DNA of 64,000 nt from Notamacropus eugenii (taxonomy: Eukaryota > Chordata > Mammalia > Diprotodontia > Macropodidae), in the NCBI RefSeq assembly GCF_028372415.1, contig NC_092878.1:25239403-25303402 (forward strand), in the 5' to 3' direction. The first letter of the stretch is position 1. Each line of letters starts with the position of its first letter. The notes below the pieces were generated by a model. The model ran no database searches and was not told the DNA's origin. It was given only the letters and a program-made list of their open reading frames with translations. The translations under genes and the position numbers were made by a program. Positions 50,960 through 63,299 of this stretch are shown in pieces.

Positions 50960-52600
50960 AACATTCATAGATTCAGTACTTAAATGAAAAACAGTATACA
51001 TGAAGTACTTAACTATATAGGCTTTACTAGACAGTGTAAAGGGTCCATCATACATACATGTATGTACACACACATGCATGCATACACACTTGTGTAAGTG
51101 TGCACTAAGAACTCCTGCTTTAAAAAGCATGAAAAAAAATCCGAGTCAGAATGAGATGAAGATAAGAAGTCCAGGGCATTTAGAGCATCCAGAGATAAGC
51201 ACCTAATGAATTACTCTGCTACAAATGCTCACTGCCCAAGTACACATACTTCAGCAGATCACATCTAATCACACAGAGTATCAGCTGAAGCAGATCAGTT
51301 TCATCTCAGCAGTTCAGAGCTGAAGAGGAGATGCCAGAAACAATGGTTGTGGTAGGTTGTGGTAGGCTGTCCGTAAATCTCAGGCAAGGTGTTCTTTAGG
51401 GAAATGATGCCTTGAGCCCAACACACCATTTAGTCTAAAGACAGTGGGAGATGGAATAGCTTTCAGTAGCCCCCTAGCTAAGGAGGCTAAATCAATGTGC
51501 CATGAGCTTCCAGGAAACAAAAACAGAACATAGAACCTGGGGAATGACTTCTTTCTCTAATCATTCCCCATGCTTTTCTCTAAAATGTTGCTAAACTTTG
51601 TTTTTGAGATCAGTAGATTTTGTGAAAATAAAGACTTTGTTTAAAATCATTATCATTGAGGTGTTAAGCTTTTTCATATAATGAGAGTTTATTATGTGTA
51701 CTTTTGGAATGGATATATTTGTGGGCAATAAATTTCAAGTCCCATAGGCTTTTATAATGAAGGTGGTGCCAGCAATTTTTTTTTTTATGATCGCATGAAG
51801 AGCCATAAATAGAAAAACTCACCTTTACTACTCCTAATTGCATCACCAAGAAAGATTCTCCTTTTCACATCATTGCCTGGGCACCTTATTCTAGAGCGAA
51901 CACTTGGGCTCAAAGAGAACCTTAACATAAGAACAAAAGCATCTTTCTTTTTTCTTGCTGAGGGTGGATGACATTTTATTTTTTTTTAAAGAGTTTACAT
52001 TGAAGTGCAATGCAAAATTACCTTCTCTGGCGCTCTAAAGAATTACACTTGGAGGAATGGTCTTAGCACTTTTAAAGGCACCGGAATGTGATGACTTCAG
52101 TGTCAGAAATTTTCAGATGGGGATGCTCCATTTGATGGATACCTACCCTAGTCTGGGAGATTTAACCTAGGATTGGACAGCATGTGTTAGAGGCAGGACC
52201 TAAACCTAAGTCTTCCTGGTTCCAAGACCCACTCTCTATCTGCAGTGTTATACTGATTCTCATTTTTAATGAGTGATTAATTTTAAAATCATTTCTGCTT
52301 TATCTTCCTGTAATAGAAAGGGTAACTCTGTATGCAAAATCTTATTTGCAAAATCAAATATGTTTTAAGGATACACAGGTGTTGGAGCTCTAGTCTGGAA
52401 ATACTTCTATTTTCTTACACCTTTAGTTGCCTCTGAGATCATTACTGAAGGCAGATCTCAGTGAAGAAAGTATGGTAGAAAGAAACTTGGCGTTAGGAGA
52501 CAGAAAGAAAAGGAAATATCAATGAATAATCAGGACATAAACAGGTTAACTTCAGCTCTTCTCAGGCCTTATCTTTAACCCTAATTCATATTAATTTTGC
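50960..52600. other. THBS1-FSIP1 intergenic region
   Basis: A short CA-type repeat at 51,050-51,095. On the minus strand AATAAA motifs occur (for example at 51,688 and 51,975) that could serve FSIP1, but none is singled out. No gene recognised. Confidence 0.4.
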
Positions 52601-52639
52601 TGATGACAATGTGGATGGATGGACAGATGAATGCATGAA

Positions 52640-52850
52640 AGAATGAATGAAAAAGAACTTAGTAAGTGCTTACTATGTGCCAAGCACTGTGTCCAATGCT
52701 ATAGATACAAATTCAAAAGAGAAGGCAGCTTCTCAAGGATCTTACATTCCAACAGAAGAACAAACACATTATATAGGAAAGTGGTGACCAGGGAGAGGCA
52801 CTTTAGACTACAAAGTTACAAGGATAATGACTGCTTTGAAAAAAAATGTG
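52640..52850 (+). repeat. L2-like ancient repeat
   Basis: GTAAGTGCTTACTATGTGCC, then TCTCAAGGATCTTACATTCC, the familiar old mammalian repeat text. Confidence 0.5.
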
Positions 52851-54068
52851 CCCCATGACAATTCTGTCATCTGTTAAAATAACACAAAATAGTGTATCAT
52901 GATATGCCACACTGAATTTGTTAGGAGGCTCTGAATTCATTGACAGTGACATCCCCTGGCACTGGTATAAAAGACCTCTTGGCATCAATATAATTACATT
53001 GACATGATAGAGCCTTTACATTAGCATGAGGTGTTTTCATTTTAAACCAGTGATCAGTAAACCATGGAAAAAGGGACTGAATGTGAAATTTGCCTGTCAA
53101 CAACTTCCTTAAAAAATAGCTATGGAATTCATTAAAATGGAGCCAAGTAGAACTGACACAAGTAATCACTAATGTTATCCAGCATCAGTCTGTGAAAATT
53201 TGCCAGTGTGAAACAATAGCATTTCATAGATCTTACTCAGAATTTCTTTAAAAATGGCATAATGGATAGGTCATTTCCAGAATCAAAAACTGGGATGCAT
53301 TCTTACTTTTAAAGCCATCTCGGCCTATATTGTTCTGGCATAAGATATTTTGATGTGATTCCAAGTTACTGACTGGTCCCTGCAGTATCCTCCAAAGCAG
53401 CCCCAGAGGAAAAAGAATTATGAAGATTCTGTAACTTCTGAAAGGCTATGAAAGAACGTGACAAAATCAAACTCTTATTTAATATAAGTAACTATGGTGA
53501 GGAGGTAGGACATGATAATCTTAAAAAGGGATTGCTCTGTTGTAGAATGAGAGAAGCTACTATAAAAACTTGTAAAAAAAAAATCACATTGTACATTTTC
53601 TCTTTTTTTTCCATGCCTTTAAACTGTAAAGACCATAGTGTAGGGGTGGTTTGTCTAGAGTGTGGAGAAGCAGAACACCAATAAAAGTCAGCAAAACTGA
53701 CAAGCGCAATGAGGTTGAAATCCACTTAAAATTGAAATATACACAACAATGGCCACATTTCAAATTCCAGGAAAGGAAAGGCCTTTGAAAAATTGTGTCT
53801 GTTCCTGCACTCCGTCCATTGGCATATACCAAAGTAACAATTAGAAAAGGCATCTGTGAGCAAATTTACATATTTGAATTATGAATGTCAAAAAGAGTGA
53901 ATGAGTTAATTTCACAAACAGAAGAAATGACACCAATACATTCATCAGTGGGGTGGGGGGGGTCTTCAGTGAATTCAATGATTTAGTAAGTCAGTCATAT
54001 CAAAAAAAAGTATGCCTTTTAACTGGATTAACTAAGAGTCTAAAGTCAATCCTAGCAACTTGTTTTCT

Positions 54069-54118
54069 TTAGGAGTCTCTGTCTTCTTCTTCTATCTTTT
54101 CTTCTGTTGTTAATTCAT
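54069..54118 (-). CDS. FSIP1: Putative last coding exon of FSIP1
   Basis: On the minus strand a pyrimidine-rich tract ends in CTTCTCATGCAG. It is followed by an open frame reading (D)ELTTEEKIEEEDRDS and a TAA at 54,069-54,071. Human FSIP1 ends, as I recall it, in DEQETKDAAEECKEP, a similar short acidic tail after a split Asp codon. In human, FSIP1 lies tail to tail with THBS1 a few kb downstream, which is the position here. No other FSIP1 exon was recognised, so the gene would run out of the window to the right. The match is short and rests on memory. Confidence 0.5.
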
Positions 54119-54419
54119 CTGCATGAGAAGACAAGATCAGAATGATTAGTTCCTGGGGAATATATGTATGAACAACCAGAGGGGCAAAAAAGGAAGTTAA
54201 TATGGAAAAAGCACAGAAGCAAGAAGGGAGCTTAAAAGTGATGAGTCTGACCCCTCTTTTCTGAAAAATGGAGATATTTTGGCCTAAAGGACTTAAAGTG
54301 ACATAGTTAGATCATGGCAGATGCTGAGGGCTAGACTTCCAACTCAGTGTTTTTCCCAGCACCTTTGCACATAAAGATGGAAACAATTTCTCACCGTTAG
54401 AGCTATCTAAAAGTGGAAC

Positions 54420-54580
54420 AAGCTGTTTTAGAAAGCAACGGATTCCTCCTCACTAGATATCTTAGAGCAGAGACTGAAAGTCCACTTCTTAAGTGTGTTA
54501 GAGTGGAGATTCCTTTTCGGGTATAGGTTGGAAGAAATGGTCACTTTAAACACTGAAATTCTGTGATTCTGTAGGTTTGT
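54420..54580 (+). repeat. Ancient CR1/L3-like repeat trace
   Basis: GATTCCTCCTCACTAGATAT, then GATTCCTTTTCGGGTATAGG and ATTCTGTGATTCTG; old dispersed repeat, class uncertain. Confidence 0.4.
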
Positions 54581-55324
54581 AAACTCATAAAATTAGCTTA
54601 ATAATCTAATAACATTCTCCTTTAATATTTACTAAGGACTATGATGTACTGAGTGCTATAAAGCTAACCAGAGCAAACAAAGAAAGCTACCTGGCCCTTC
54701 AGGGATCTCCATTTTAAGCAGTGGTTGGCAAATATTTGCTGTTTGGTTGCTCCAAAGGACTCGATGACTTGGGCTTGGGAGTGGGGATCTGGGAAGGGAC
54801 ACTCATGTAGATTCCCAGTGCTATGGGTGATAGAAAAGGAACTTAGGAGATTTTGGAACTTGGGACTTAAGGAACTAAACTGTTCTCCTAAAAAGAAAAG
54901 ACAGAGGTAGTGATATGTTTTTTTTTTCTTTATTCTGTGTTGTTTCTGGAAAGTGGGGCAGGAACTACAAATTATATTGGAAAGCAGGGTAGATAAGAAG
55001 AAATTTCCTCTTTCATTTCTTTTACGAAGATGGTGTTAAGGGGTTTTCCCACACTTCTTTTACAAAGCATGAAGGCTGCTCTGATTGGGTCCAAAAGGAG
55101 CAACATATCTGGCAGAACAAACACATTTATCATGCCCCTGAGGGTTTAATATAGTCACATCTTGAAAACTTGAGGACAGTCCAAATCAAAAGCCAGAAGT
55201 AGAGCAAGAAGCCAGATCCTGACAGAGAACTGCTCTTTGAGGGAAAGAGGAAATTTTCTCTCTCTTCTCCCTCCCCATAAGCCATTTCACTTTGAAGAGG
55301 ATCTACTTGATCATTAGAAACTGA

Positions 55325-55480
55325 ATGAATGGAAAGGTATAAATTAAGAACCTACTATGTATGGCCAGGTGCTGTGCTAAACACCAAGGACACATTTTAA
55401 AAAGCAGGATAATCTATGCCCTAACAATCAAAAGGGGAGGAAAGAATACATAAGGAAAGCAGTGGCCAGGGAGGGGGGAT
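55325..55480 (+). repeat. L2-like ancient repeat
   Basis: AAGAACCTACTATGTATGGC and GGTGCTGTGCTAAACACCAA. Confidence 0.5.
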
Positions 55481-55829
55481 TAGTTTTTTGTTGTGTGACT
55501 TGAAGCAGTACAATATGAATGATTGCTTAGCAAAATGGAGCGGGGTTGGTTTTCCAAGTCTAGTGACTGGCACAGAATGAAACTGTAGAATTAAATAAAG
55601 GAAACTAATGGAAAGACAGCCTAGATGTCAACAAGATGTTTTGGAGTTTACACAGAAGGAGAGGTAGAACCGGTGGAGAGTTCTATAGGATGTCATGAAG
55701 GAAACAAGAGTGGAAGATTGTCTTTAGTGGAGTTTCTCCTGAAAAGAAGAGGGCCAGGGAAGACATTACTGAGGTCACAGCATGCCTGGAAAAGGAGATG
55801 GGCCATTTATGTAGCAAGAATAAGATCAT

Positions 55830-56300
55830 GGCAGATTTCAGACACGAGCTGATGCTGGGTGAAGGGAGAAGCAGGAGAACATTGACCACGATCACAACCA
55901 CAGTGGGCAATGATCAGTTATGACAACTTAGCTCTTCTCAGCAGTACAATGATCCAAGACAATTCCAAAAGACACATGATGGATAGAAAATATTAACCCC
56001 ATCCAGAGAAAGAACGATGGAATCTGAAAGCGACTGAATTGGAGCAAACTATTTTCTCTTTTTTTCTTTTTCGTTCTCATAGTTTTTCCCCATTTGTTCT
56101 CATTCTTCTTTCACAACATGACTAATGTGAAAATATGTTTAACGTGATTGTACAAGTATAACCAATATCAGATTGCTTTGCTATCTTCGAGAGGGAGGAG
56201 GGAAGTGAAGGAGGGAGAAAAATTTGCAACTCAAAATCTTCTAAAAATGAATGCTGAAAACTATCTTTACATGTAATTGGAAAAAAAATACTATTAAGTG
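55830..56300 (+). mobile_element. L1 3' end
   Basis: GAGCTGATGCTGGGTGAAGG, then AGAAGCAGGAGAACATTGAC, and the 3' UTR GAGGGAGGAGGGAAGTGAAG before an A-rich end. The same family as the reversed copies further left. Confidence 0.8.
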
Positions 56301-56430
56301 CAAAAATAAAACCACCCATAAATACTGTTTTGACAAGGAATGCCATCCTTTCAAATGCTGTATGTGATTGGCCCATTTTAATACTTTCTTTGGAATAAAA
56401 ATTTAAAAAAAGAATGAGACCACGGGAGAG

Positions 56431-56867
56431 GCACATGAGTATGCCTGGGAAACCATCAGAATAGAAGGAAGACCTACCAAGCAATGGAAAAATTCTCAAT
56501 GCAAGATTTCAGTTACAGGAAGACACTGACAAGGAGTGCCCAGCTGGGGGGAAGGGGGGGAAGGGTACCTGCAGCCTCCAGGCACATGTGGCCCTCTGGG
56601 TCCTCAAGTGCAGCCCGTGGACTGAATCCCAACTTCAAAGGACAAATTCCCTTAATAAAAGGACTTGTTCTGTAAAACTTGGACTCACTCAAACAGCCAA
56701 ACCGAAGGACCTAAAAGGCCACATGTGGCCTCGAGGCCTCAGGATCCCCACTCTTGCTGGGCATTCCTTGTCAGTATTTTCCTGTAACTGAAGTCTTATA
56801 TTGGGAATCTTTCCATTGTCCGTAGGTCTCCCTTTTCTTCTGATGGTTTCCCAGGCAGACTCATGCC
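56431..56867. repeat. Long near-perfect palindrome (foldback or MITE-like element)
   Basis: Two arms of about 215 bases face each other around a centre near 56,655. Paired words are GCCTGGGAAACCATCAGA with TCTGATGGTTTCCCAGGC; TTCAGTTACAGGA with TCCTGTAACTGAA; and CACATGTGGCC with GGCCACATGTG. There is no coding frame. A fragment of the family is at 11,300. Confidence 0.85.
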
Positions 56868-57077
56868 CATTTGGGATTTTCTTGGCAGAGATGCTGTAGA
56901 GGTTTGCCATTTCCTTCTCTAGCTCATTTTACAGATGAGAAAACTGAGGCAAACAGGGTTAAGTGATTTGTTCAGAGTCCCATAGCTACTAAGTGTCTGA
57001 GACCAAATTTGAACTCAGCAAGATTACTTTTCTTGATCCCTTCCTGGTACTCTCTCCACTGCACCCCTAGCTGCCTA
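56868..57077 (-). mobile_element. Marsupial SINE next to the palindrome
   Basis: TTTGGGATTTTCTTGGCAGA to CACTGCACCCCTAGCTGCC, reversed. Confidence 0.8.
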
Positions 57078-57154
57078 CGTAGTGATGGATACTTCTAAAA
57101 TACACATAAAGGTTCGAACAGATCACTGTTCAATTCACACCATTAAATAAGGTT

Positions 57155-57330
57155 CTAGGGCATGAGTTTGAATGCTAGCTCTGTCCCTTATTCATGATGT
57201 GACTTTGCATAGGTCACCCTTAACCTTCTCTGATCCTAAGTTTCCACATCTCCACAATGAGGATGATAATATTTGCCCTGCCAATATAATAGGGTTGTTG
57301 TGAAGTTTAAACTTAAGTAAAATACTACAA
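57155..57330 (+). mobile_element. MIR-type SINE
   Basis: GAGTTTGAATGCTAGCTCTG, then CACAATGAGGATGATAATAT and GGGTTGTTGTGAAG. Confidence 0.65.
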
Positions 57331-57334
57331 AAAT

Positions 57335-58195
57335 TATTGGAGAAAGTATCATGTGAAAAATAGATGGTCAGCCAGTCAAGCCAACCTCTACAAAAAAATC
57401 TTCCTGAGAAGTACAAATATTAAAAGAGAATTTAAACACTAGCAACATAATAGTTGATGTGTGTGTATACATATACATATATATGTATATATATAGCCCC
57501 TTCAGGTTTGTGATGTGTTTTACACAGTCATTATAGCATTTGACAGAAAGAGTTCTTATTGTAGGTATCTATCTCATATGTTTATTAGTCTTAAAACAAT
57601 GGGAATAAGCACTTTTAAAGTATATAAAAACATCGCAGAGCTTATCTTTTTCTGAGTCAAGTATTGTCTGAGGGAAACGGGTTCAGACTGTTTGAAAGGA
57701 AATGGGATTTGAAGTAATTAAAGGCATGGGAGAACCCACTGATGCCCTTGGGAAGGCAATTTGCCTAAATGATACCTAAGCGTCCTCAAGGTATATAGTC
57801 TATCTAGAGATGAAGAAAGAACTCTACCAAAGGCAACCACTCAGCTCTGGTGTGTTAAGGATTGCCCAACTAGCAAGCCAAAGATTTTCTCTGTAGAAAA
57901 CTTCATGAGTAATAGACTCCCACTCCCACTCACTGATAGTCCACACAGCTAATAGATGTACTGCTGATGTACAATAGAAGCTCCCTTTGAGATTTCCAAG
58001 TGCAGGGAGTAATGATGTATACCAGTGTACTCACTGAATACTCCTGCACACAGCCTAGAAAACAATTTTCACAGTTCAATGTTTTAGCAAGCAAATGTGA
58101 ATCATATGGGCCTTCTAATAGCAGAATGCCTAAATTAATCAGATATTCACATAAAACTGCTTGAGTTTAGAGAATTAATTCTATCAAATGACCAC
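57335..58195. other. Intergenic, nothing recognised
   Basis: A short TA run at 57,465-57,495; otherwise no gene or repeat assigned. Confidence 0.4.
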
Positions 58196-58199
58196 AGCA

Positions 58200-58905
58200 A
58201 GGCAGTGATGGCCACGTAGATGACAGGGTTGATGCACACATTGCCAGAGCTAGCTCAGCATTTGGGAGGCTACAAAAGTAAGTGTGGGAGAGAAGAGGCA
58301 TTAGACTGCCTATCAAACTGAAGGTCTACACAGCCATTGTGCTGACCTCATTATTCTGTGCCTGTGAAACCTGGACAGTCTATCAGCTCCATACTTCCAC
58401 TTAAATTGTCTTGGAAAGATTCTGAAGATCACATGGCAAGATAAGATACCAGACACTGAGGTCCTTTCTCAAGCTGAACTGCCAAACACACTCGAACTCC
58501 ACTACAGAGAGAGCAACTTTGAAGGGTTGGCCATGTAGCCTGAATGTCAAACACACATTTGCCTAATACTATTTTACAGAGAACTTGCACAAAGCAAGTG
58601 TTCACAAAGAGGTCAGAAGAAGCAGTACAAGAATCCTCTCAAGGTCTCTCTGAAGAACTTTAGTATCAACTGTGAGACATAGGAAATGTATCAAAGAAGG
58701 TGCCATGCTCGTGAGCTGAGCTGAATCGCTGTAGCACAAAGGGAACATGAGATGTACAAATTTTGAGACATCTCCATCCCAAAGGTTCAAATGGACTCTT
58801 GGTGCCCAATCTGTGGGAGAGTCTCCCAAGTCTGTATGGGATGGACCAGCCATAGCTGAACACTCTGTACCACTGGTCCTTTTCAAGTAAGATGGGAGAA
58901 CAAAA
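58200..58905 (+). mobile_element. RTE LINE, 3' part
   Basis: GCCAGAGCTAGCTCAGCATT and GGGAGAGAAGAGGCATTAGA parallel the RTE copy at 13,420-13,510. The tail ends TAAGATGGGAGAACAAAAAA. Confidence 0.75.
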
Positions 58906-59295
58906 AATTATTAGACTTTCAACTAAACTGTTAAAAGAAATCAGCAAATAATGAAAGACTTTTTAAATTCCACTTACAAGTTAATAACTTCCAAAGAAAA
59001 CTGTCTTAGAAATGTGTGCAGTAAAATCTTATATCTAGTACTCATACGATGGAATAGACCAACTTACTAACAATCAAGGGCAATGACATCCCTGTCCTTG
59101 ACATTCTTAAATCTCTTTTCTATTTGTGAAAAATTCACTCACTCAGTGGGAACTTTGAGACCTATTTCCTTTCCACTGTTTCACTGATACTGTCATGTCT
59201 GATACCGAAGCAGCAGGAGAAAGGTGGGGAAGAAAGATATGAAGGTGGTAAATTGGATGGCATTCCTCCGACTTCACAACTCCTCCACTTATCTC

Positions 59296-59535
59296 CCTTT
59301 TCATGCCTTCCTTTTTTCTTTCCCTTTCCCTTTTCTCCCTTCCTCCTTATGCTTAATAAATCCTTCCCTCCTTTCTTCCTTCTTTCCATCCTTTCCCCCT
59401 TCCTTCTCTTTCTCCTTTCCCTCCTTTTCTTTGTATCCTTCTTCCTTCCCTTCCTCCCTCCTTCCTTCCCTCTTCCTTCCATTCCTCCCTTCTTCCTTCT
59501 TTTTCCTTCCTTTTTTTTCCATCTTTCTTCCTTTT
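59296..59535. repeat. Polypyrimidine (TTCC/CTTCCCT) tract
   Basis: Irregular TTCC, CTTT and CCCT units over 240 bases. It produces long but meaningless open frames on both strands. Confidence 0.95.
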
Positions 59536-59924
59536 TCCATTCTTCCAAAACATATAGTCTCCAGTCAGAGATTCTGGGCTCACATGAAGCAGGTCTCATC
59601 TTGGATATTTGAGCCCAAAATATCAATTCTCTTCCTTTGTCTCACTGTCCATATGGATTAATCTATAAAGATTACCAAGATAAACAGATACAGCTTGTGT
59701 CTAAAGTGCCACATTTGTGTGTGGCACTTAATCCTGCACAAGCACTCAACATCTAGTATGGTGACTGAGTATAAGATAGCCTTTATTTCAAGAGAAAATG
59801 GATATGATGCTTAAGACTCCCTAAGGAACCCATAGGAAACTAAGAACAATTAAGCATTAAGATAGCCCATCAGCATCTCCCCCTCCTTCTTAGAAAAAAA
59901 GTACGAGATTTCATCAGGGCAATG

Positions 59925-60060
59925 TATGATTGGAAGATAAGATGGGCTGGACATATGACAAGAGTGAAGGACAACCAGTGGCTAACCCTGGTTCTCCACT
60001 GGAATCACTGAAATGCCGGAGAAAGTGAGGAAGCCTCCAGTTCATTGGGGAATTTTCCTA
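59925..60060 (+). mobile_element. LINE C-terminal fragment, family uncertain
   Basis: One frame reads IRWAGHMTRVKDNQWLTLVL, the WAGH ... DNRW end motif of RTE- or R4-type LINE proteins. Short and decayed. Confidence 0.4.
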
Positions 60061-60799
60061 TGGGGATTTTTATGGGAAGATAGGGTCTTAATGGTTTTAA
60101 ACTGCATCATCAGAAACATCAAAATCAATGATACAGCAGCTCCACTTGAATCTGACCATGAATGGAATACTGGAATAAGGGCAAGAAAGAAAAAAAATAG
60201 ACACTGTACAATGTTGAGAAGTCTCTGAACCAAATAAAGAGAGGGAGCAAAGGGGTATTGACTAAAATATCTCAGAAGAAACACAGAAAGGATTCACACA
60301 TAATAACGTTGTATTTATAGAAAAGAAATTCCTATCCTCCTTTCAAAGGTCCCTGTAATTCAGCATAAGAGTTCATTGAGTAGTGAGTCATCCCTGAGTG
60401 TGAAGCTCTATGAATGTGGAGCAGTGAGTACAGAGGTGTCACCAGGGTAAATAAACACTGCACAGGGGTCTGGTTGTTCTTAGGATCTATGTATTGTATT
60501 TATGAGTTAACATGGAATTGGGGGAATAAGGATAGTAAAGAAATCTATGTGGGAAACTCCCAGGTGAAGAAACTCCCTCTATGAACACACCTTTGTAACT
60601 TAAAAGTCTTAGAAAGAATTGACTAAAGAGGTGGTGTCAAACTCAAAGAAATTCAGGTCACCAAACTCTATCTAAGGATAAAGATCCCCACCAATTACTT
60701 AGAAAAACACATAGTAATATTATTTCTTTTTAAATTTATTTTGTGAAATATTTCACAATTAAATGGCTAACAGCATGTATTTGATACCTTTGCTTAGAG

Positions 60800-60925
60800 C
60801 ACTTCTGACTTAAGTGACTTGCCCAGGGTCAAACAGCCAATACTTGTGTAAGAAAGACCTTGAACTCAGGTCTTCCCCATTTCAAAGTCAGCTCTCTAAC
60901 CCTGAGGACACACTGCGTCCAATAT
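60800..60925 (-). mobile_element. SINE copy
   Basis: TTAAGTGACTTGCCCAGGGT to GCTCTCTAACCCTGAGG. Confidence 0.7.
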
Positions 60926-61016
60926 GGAAGCTCCCCAAGCCTCAATGCTTCTTATAAAATGAGGATAATAATGTATATACTATTTATTTCATAGAGCTGT
61001 TATGAAATAAATGACT

Positions 61017-61304
61017 GGGCCTCCCTTTCCCACCCAGGCTGGAAGTGCAATGGCCACTCCTGTGCCACACCTCATGGTCTCTCATTAACATGAAATTCAC
61101 TGCTGGTTCATCCCTCCTCAGGCAGCCTGGTGCTCCTCTTCCCCTGCCCCACCACCCGCACCACCCCAGGAGCTCACAATATTGGTGTCAGACTTAGCAC
61201 AGACACGCCAGTGACTTAGCACACCGCAGCTCAGAACTCCAGAGCAGAATCAATCTGCTCACTTCAGCCTTACCAGTGTAACTGATTACCACCCATGCCT
61301 GGCC
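61017..61304 (-). pseudogene. RN7SL: 7SL RNA (SRP RNA) pseudogene
   Basis: The minus strand follows 7SL RNA over almost its whole length. Read in reverse on the + strand are CCCAGGCTGGAAGTGCAATG, then TCCCTCCTCAGGCAGCCTGG from the S domain, GGTGTCAGACTTAGCACAGA and CAGCTCAGAACTCC. Substitutions and an altered S-domain middle show it is not a working SRP RNA. The S domain is present, so it is derived from full 7SL and not from an Alu- or B1-like SINE. No poly(A) tail or flanking duplication was found. Confidence 0.8.
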
Positions 61305-61539
61305 TAGGATTACAGCCTTGGAAGAGCTTTGGCTCCTCAAAAATATTGGTAAGATGTTTTCATATAGAGCATATTTTTGTATTAAGTAACTGATTCACAG
61401 GGGAATAATTCAATAAAGGAGATCAGTAACAAACCATGCTATATAATGAAAATAAAGGACATGTGACCAAGAGAGTGCCTCATACAAACCAATGCTCAAT
61501 GGTATTTGTTGTACGAATGAATAATTTTCTTGCTGTTCA

Positions 61540-61605
61540 GTCATTTCAGTCATGTCCATGTCTGTGTGTGAATCTTCATGACCCCATTTGGTTTTTTTTT
61601 TAAAG
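61540..61605 (-). mobile_element. SINE tail fragment
   Basis: TGTTCAGTCATTTCAGTCAT to TTCATGACCCCATTTGG. Confidence 0.65.
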
Positions 61606-61609
61606 GAAA

Positions 61610-62390
61610 AATACCAATTTCAGTTACTTTGGTGCGGATTAGGGCTCTTATAACAGAGGTACTATTCATTCAGTGCTTATGATGAAATAAACCTGAAAAT
61701 TAAATATAGTCTGTACATAAGCCACATCTATACCATATCATTCCTCACACATACCAGGGATCATCGTAATCATTGAGCATTAGAAATATTTATGGTGTTA
61801 GGCGGTCTGAAGTACCTTTTGAAAGAAATGCTCTACCAAATAAAACTAAATAGCTTCTTTCATTATCATTCAACTGTCAGTGCATACTCTGGATCAGCCT
61901 GTCAACTTCTACTTAGTAGACACTGACCAGTATAATTCATGTATTTATTTACCTCAAAACTTCATGGCTTTATCATAGTGAGCATTCTCTCCACCAATGA
62001 AGATAGCAATCCCACCATGTGTTAGAGCAAAGATTCTTCATTTTTTTTAAAATGTCATTGACCCCACTCCACGTCCTCCCAACACCCTTTGGCAGTCTGG
62101 TGAAACCCATTAATCCCATCTCAGAATAATGTCTTCAAATGCATAAAATAAAAGTATCTAAGATCACAAAGGAAATAAGTTATGCTAAAATAAAGGTGCA
62201 ATTTTTCCCCATGCAAGTTCACAGGCCTCATAATATTTACGAAACCCAGACCCCAGGTTTAGAACCGCCATCTTCAATCATTTTGTTGATTTTCTCAATA
62301 CCTCTCATAATTCAAGCAGTGATTATCCTTTTAGAGATAAGTTTCTCTGAAATTAATTAGGCTAATCCTGGGATGACAGACATATGATCC
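61610..62390. other. Intergenic, nothing recognised
   Basis: AT-rich; no FSIP1 exon or repeat could be recognised on either strand. Confidence 0.35.
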
Positions 62391-62394
62391 ATCA

Positions 62395-62580
62395 GCAAGG
62401 CAGTATGATGCTGTGGAATAAGAAATGAATTTGGAATCAGATGACCTGAGTTCGCATATCAGCTCTGCTCTTTAATACCTGTGTGACCCTAGGCAAGTCA
62501 CGTAACCTTGCTGGGCCTCAGGTTCTCAGTTTCTTTTCCTGTAAAATGATAAGTTTGCACCTTAGGATCTCTGAGATCCT
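62395..62580 (+). mobile_element. MIR-type SINE
   Basis: GGCAGTATGATGCTGTGGAA head, then CTAGGCAAGTCACGTAACCT and TTTTCCTGTAAAATGATAAG. Confidence 0.75.
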
Positions 62581-62971
62581 TCTTTATTCTAAATGAATCT
62601 TATGACCAGTATGTGAAATCATTCCAATTTAGTAAGACTGGTCTAGACTTTCACCCCAGAGGCACACCCTTCAAGAACACCATTGTTTGATTAGGCATCA
62701 TAGCAAGACTTCAGTAGACCCACTCATTTATATATAACTAAATTCACATAAAACACATCTAAACAACATGCCTCAGGCACCACTGATGTGACCTACAGGA
62801 CAAATCCGTGTATCCAATTAGGTAATCTTAATTAATTTCTGCAGTGTGGGAGTTCAAACAATCTCTGTCTCTATAACCAGTTTTGTTTTATTATGGCTTT
62901 AAAAAATACTAAATCTGCAATAATTTTAGTGGAGCATTAAGACCAATTATTTCATAGTTTACTTAGTAAAT

Positions 62972-63065
62972 GAAGGAAAGAAAGAGAAAGGAAGGAAGAA
63001 GGAAAGAAGGAGGGATAAAGAAAGAAACAAAGAAGGAGAAAGAAAGAGAAAGAAAGAAAAAGAAA
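62972..63065. repeat. Polypurine (GAAA/GGAA) tract
   Basis: Interrupted GAAAG and GGAAG units. Confidence 0.95.
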
Positions 63066-63299
63066 ATTAGCCTCTCTTTACCTAGTTGAAATGCAAACAA
63101 TATGCTCCCTCTGCAGCTGGAAAAAGACTTTACAACTTAAAAAAGTCCCTATTTCCCATACACGCTGTCAGTCTATGCACTTCATCAACACCAACACTTA
63201 TATTTCCATCCAGATTGTGGAGAATAAATGAGAGTTTTATTTCTGGAACATTATTATAAAACTGGGCATCGACTTGAATTCGTTCAAGAAGTATCTAGA

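Noticed and set aside
52921-53169. 82-codon minus-strand frame as an FSIP1 exon
   Set aside because: Its sequence does not resemble FSIP1, and it lies beyond the stop codon of the candidate terminal exon at 54,069.
59162-59661. Open frames of 119-154 codons on both strands
   Set aside because: Produced by a polypyrimidine tract without stop codons; the amino acid content is only Phe/Pro/Ser/Leu on one strand and Lys/Arg/Glu/Gly on the other.
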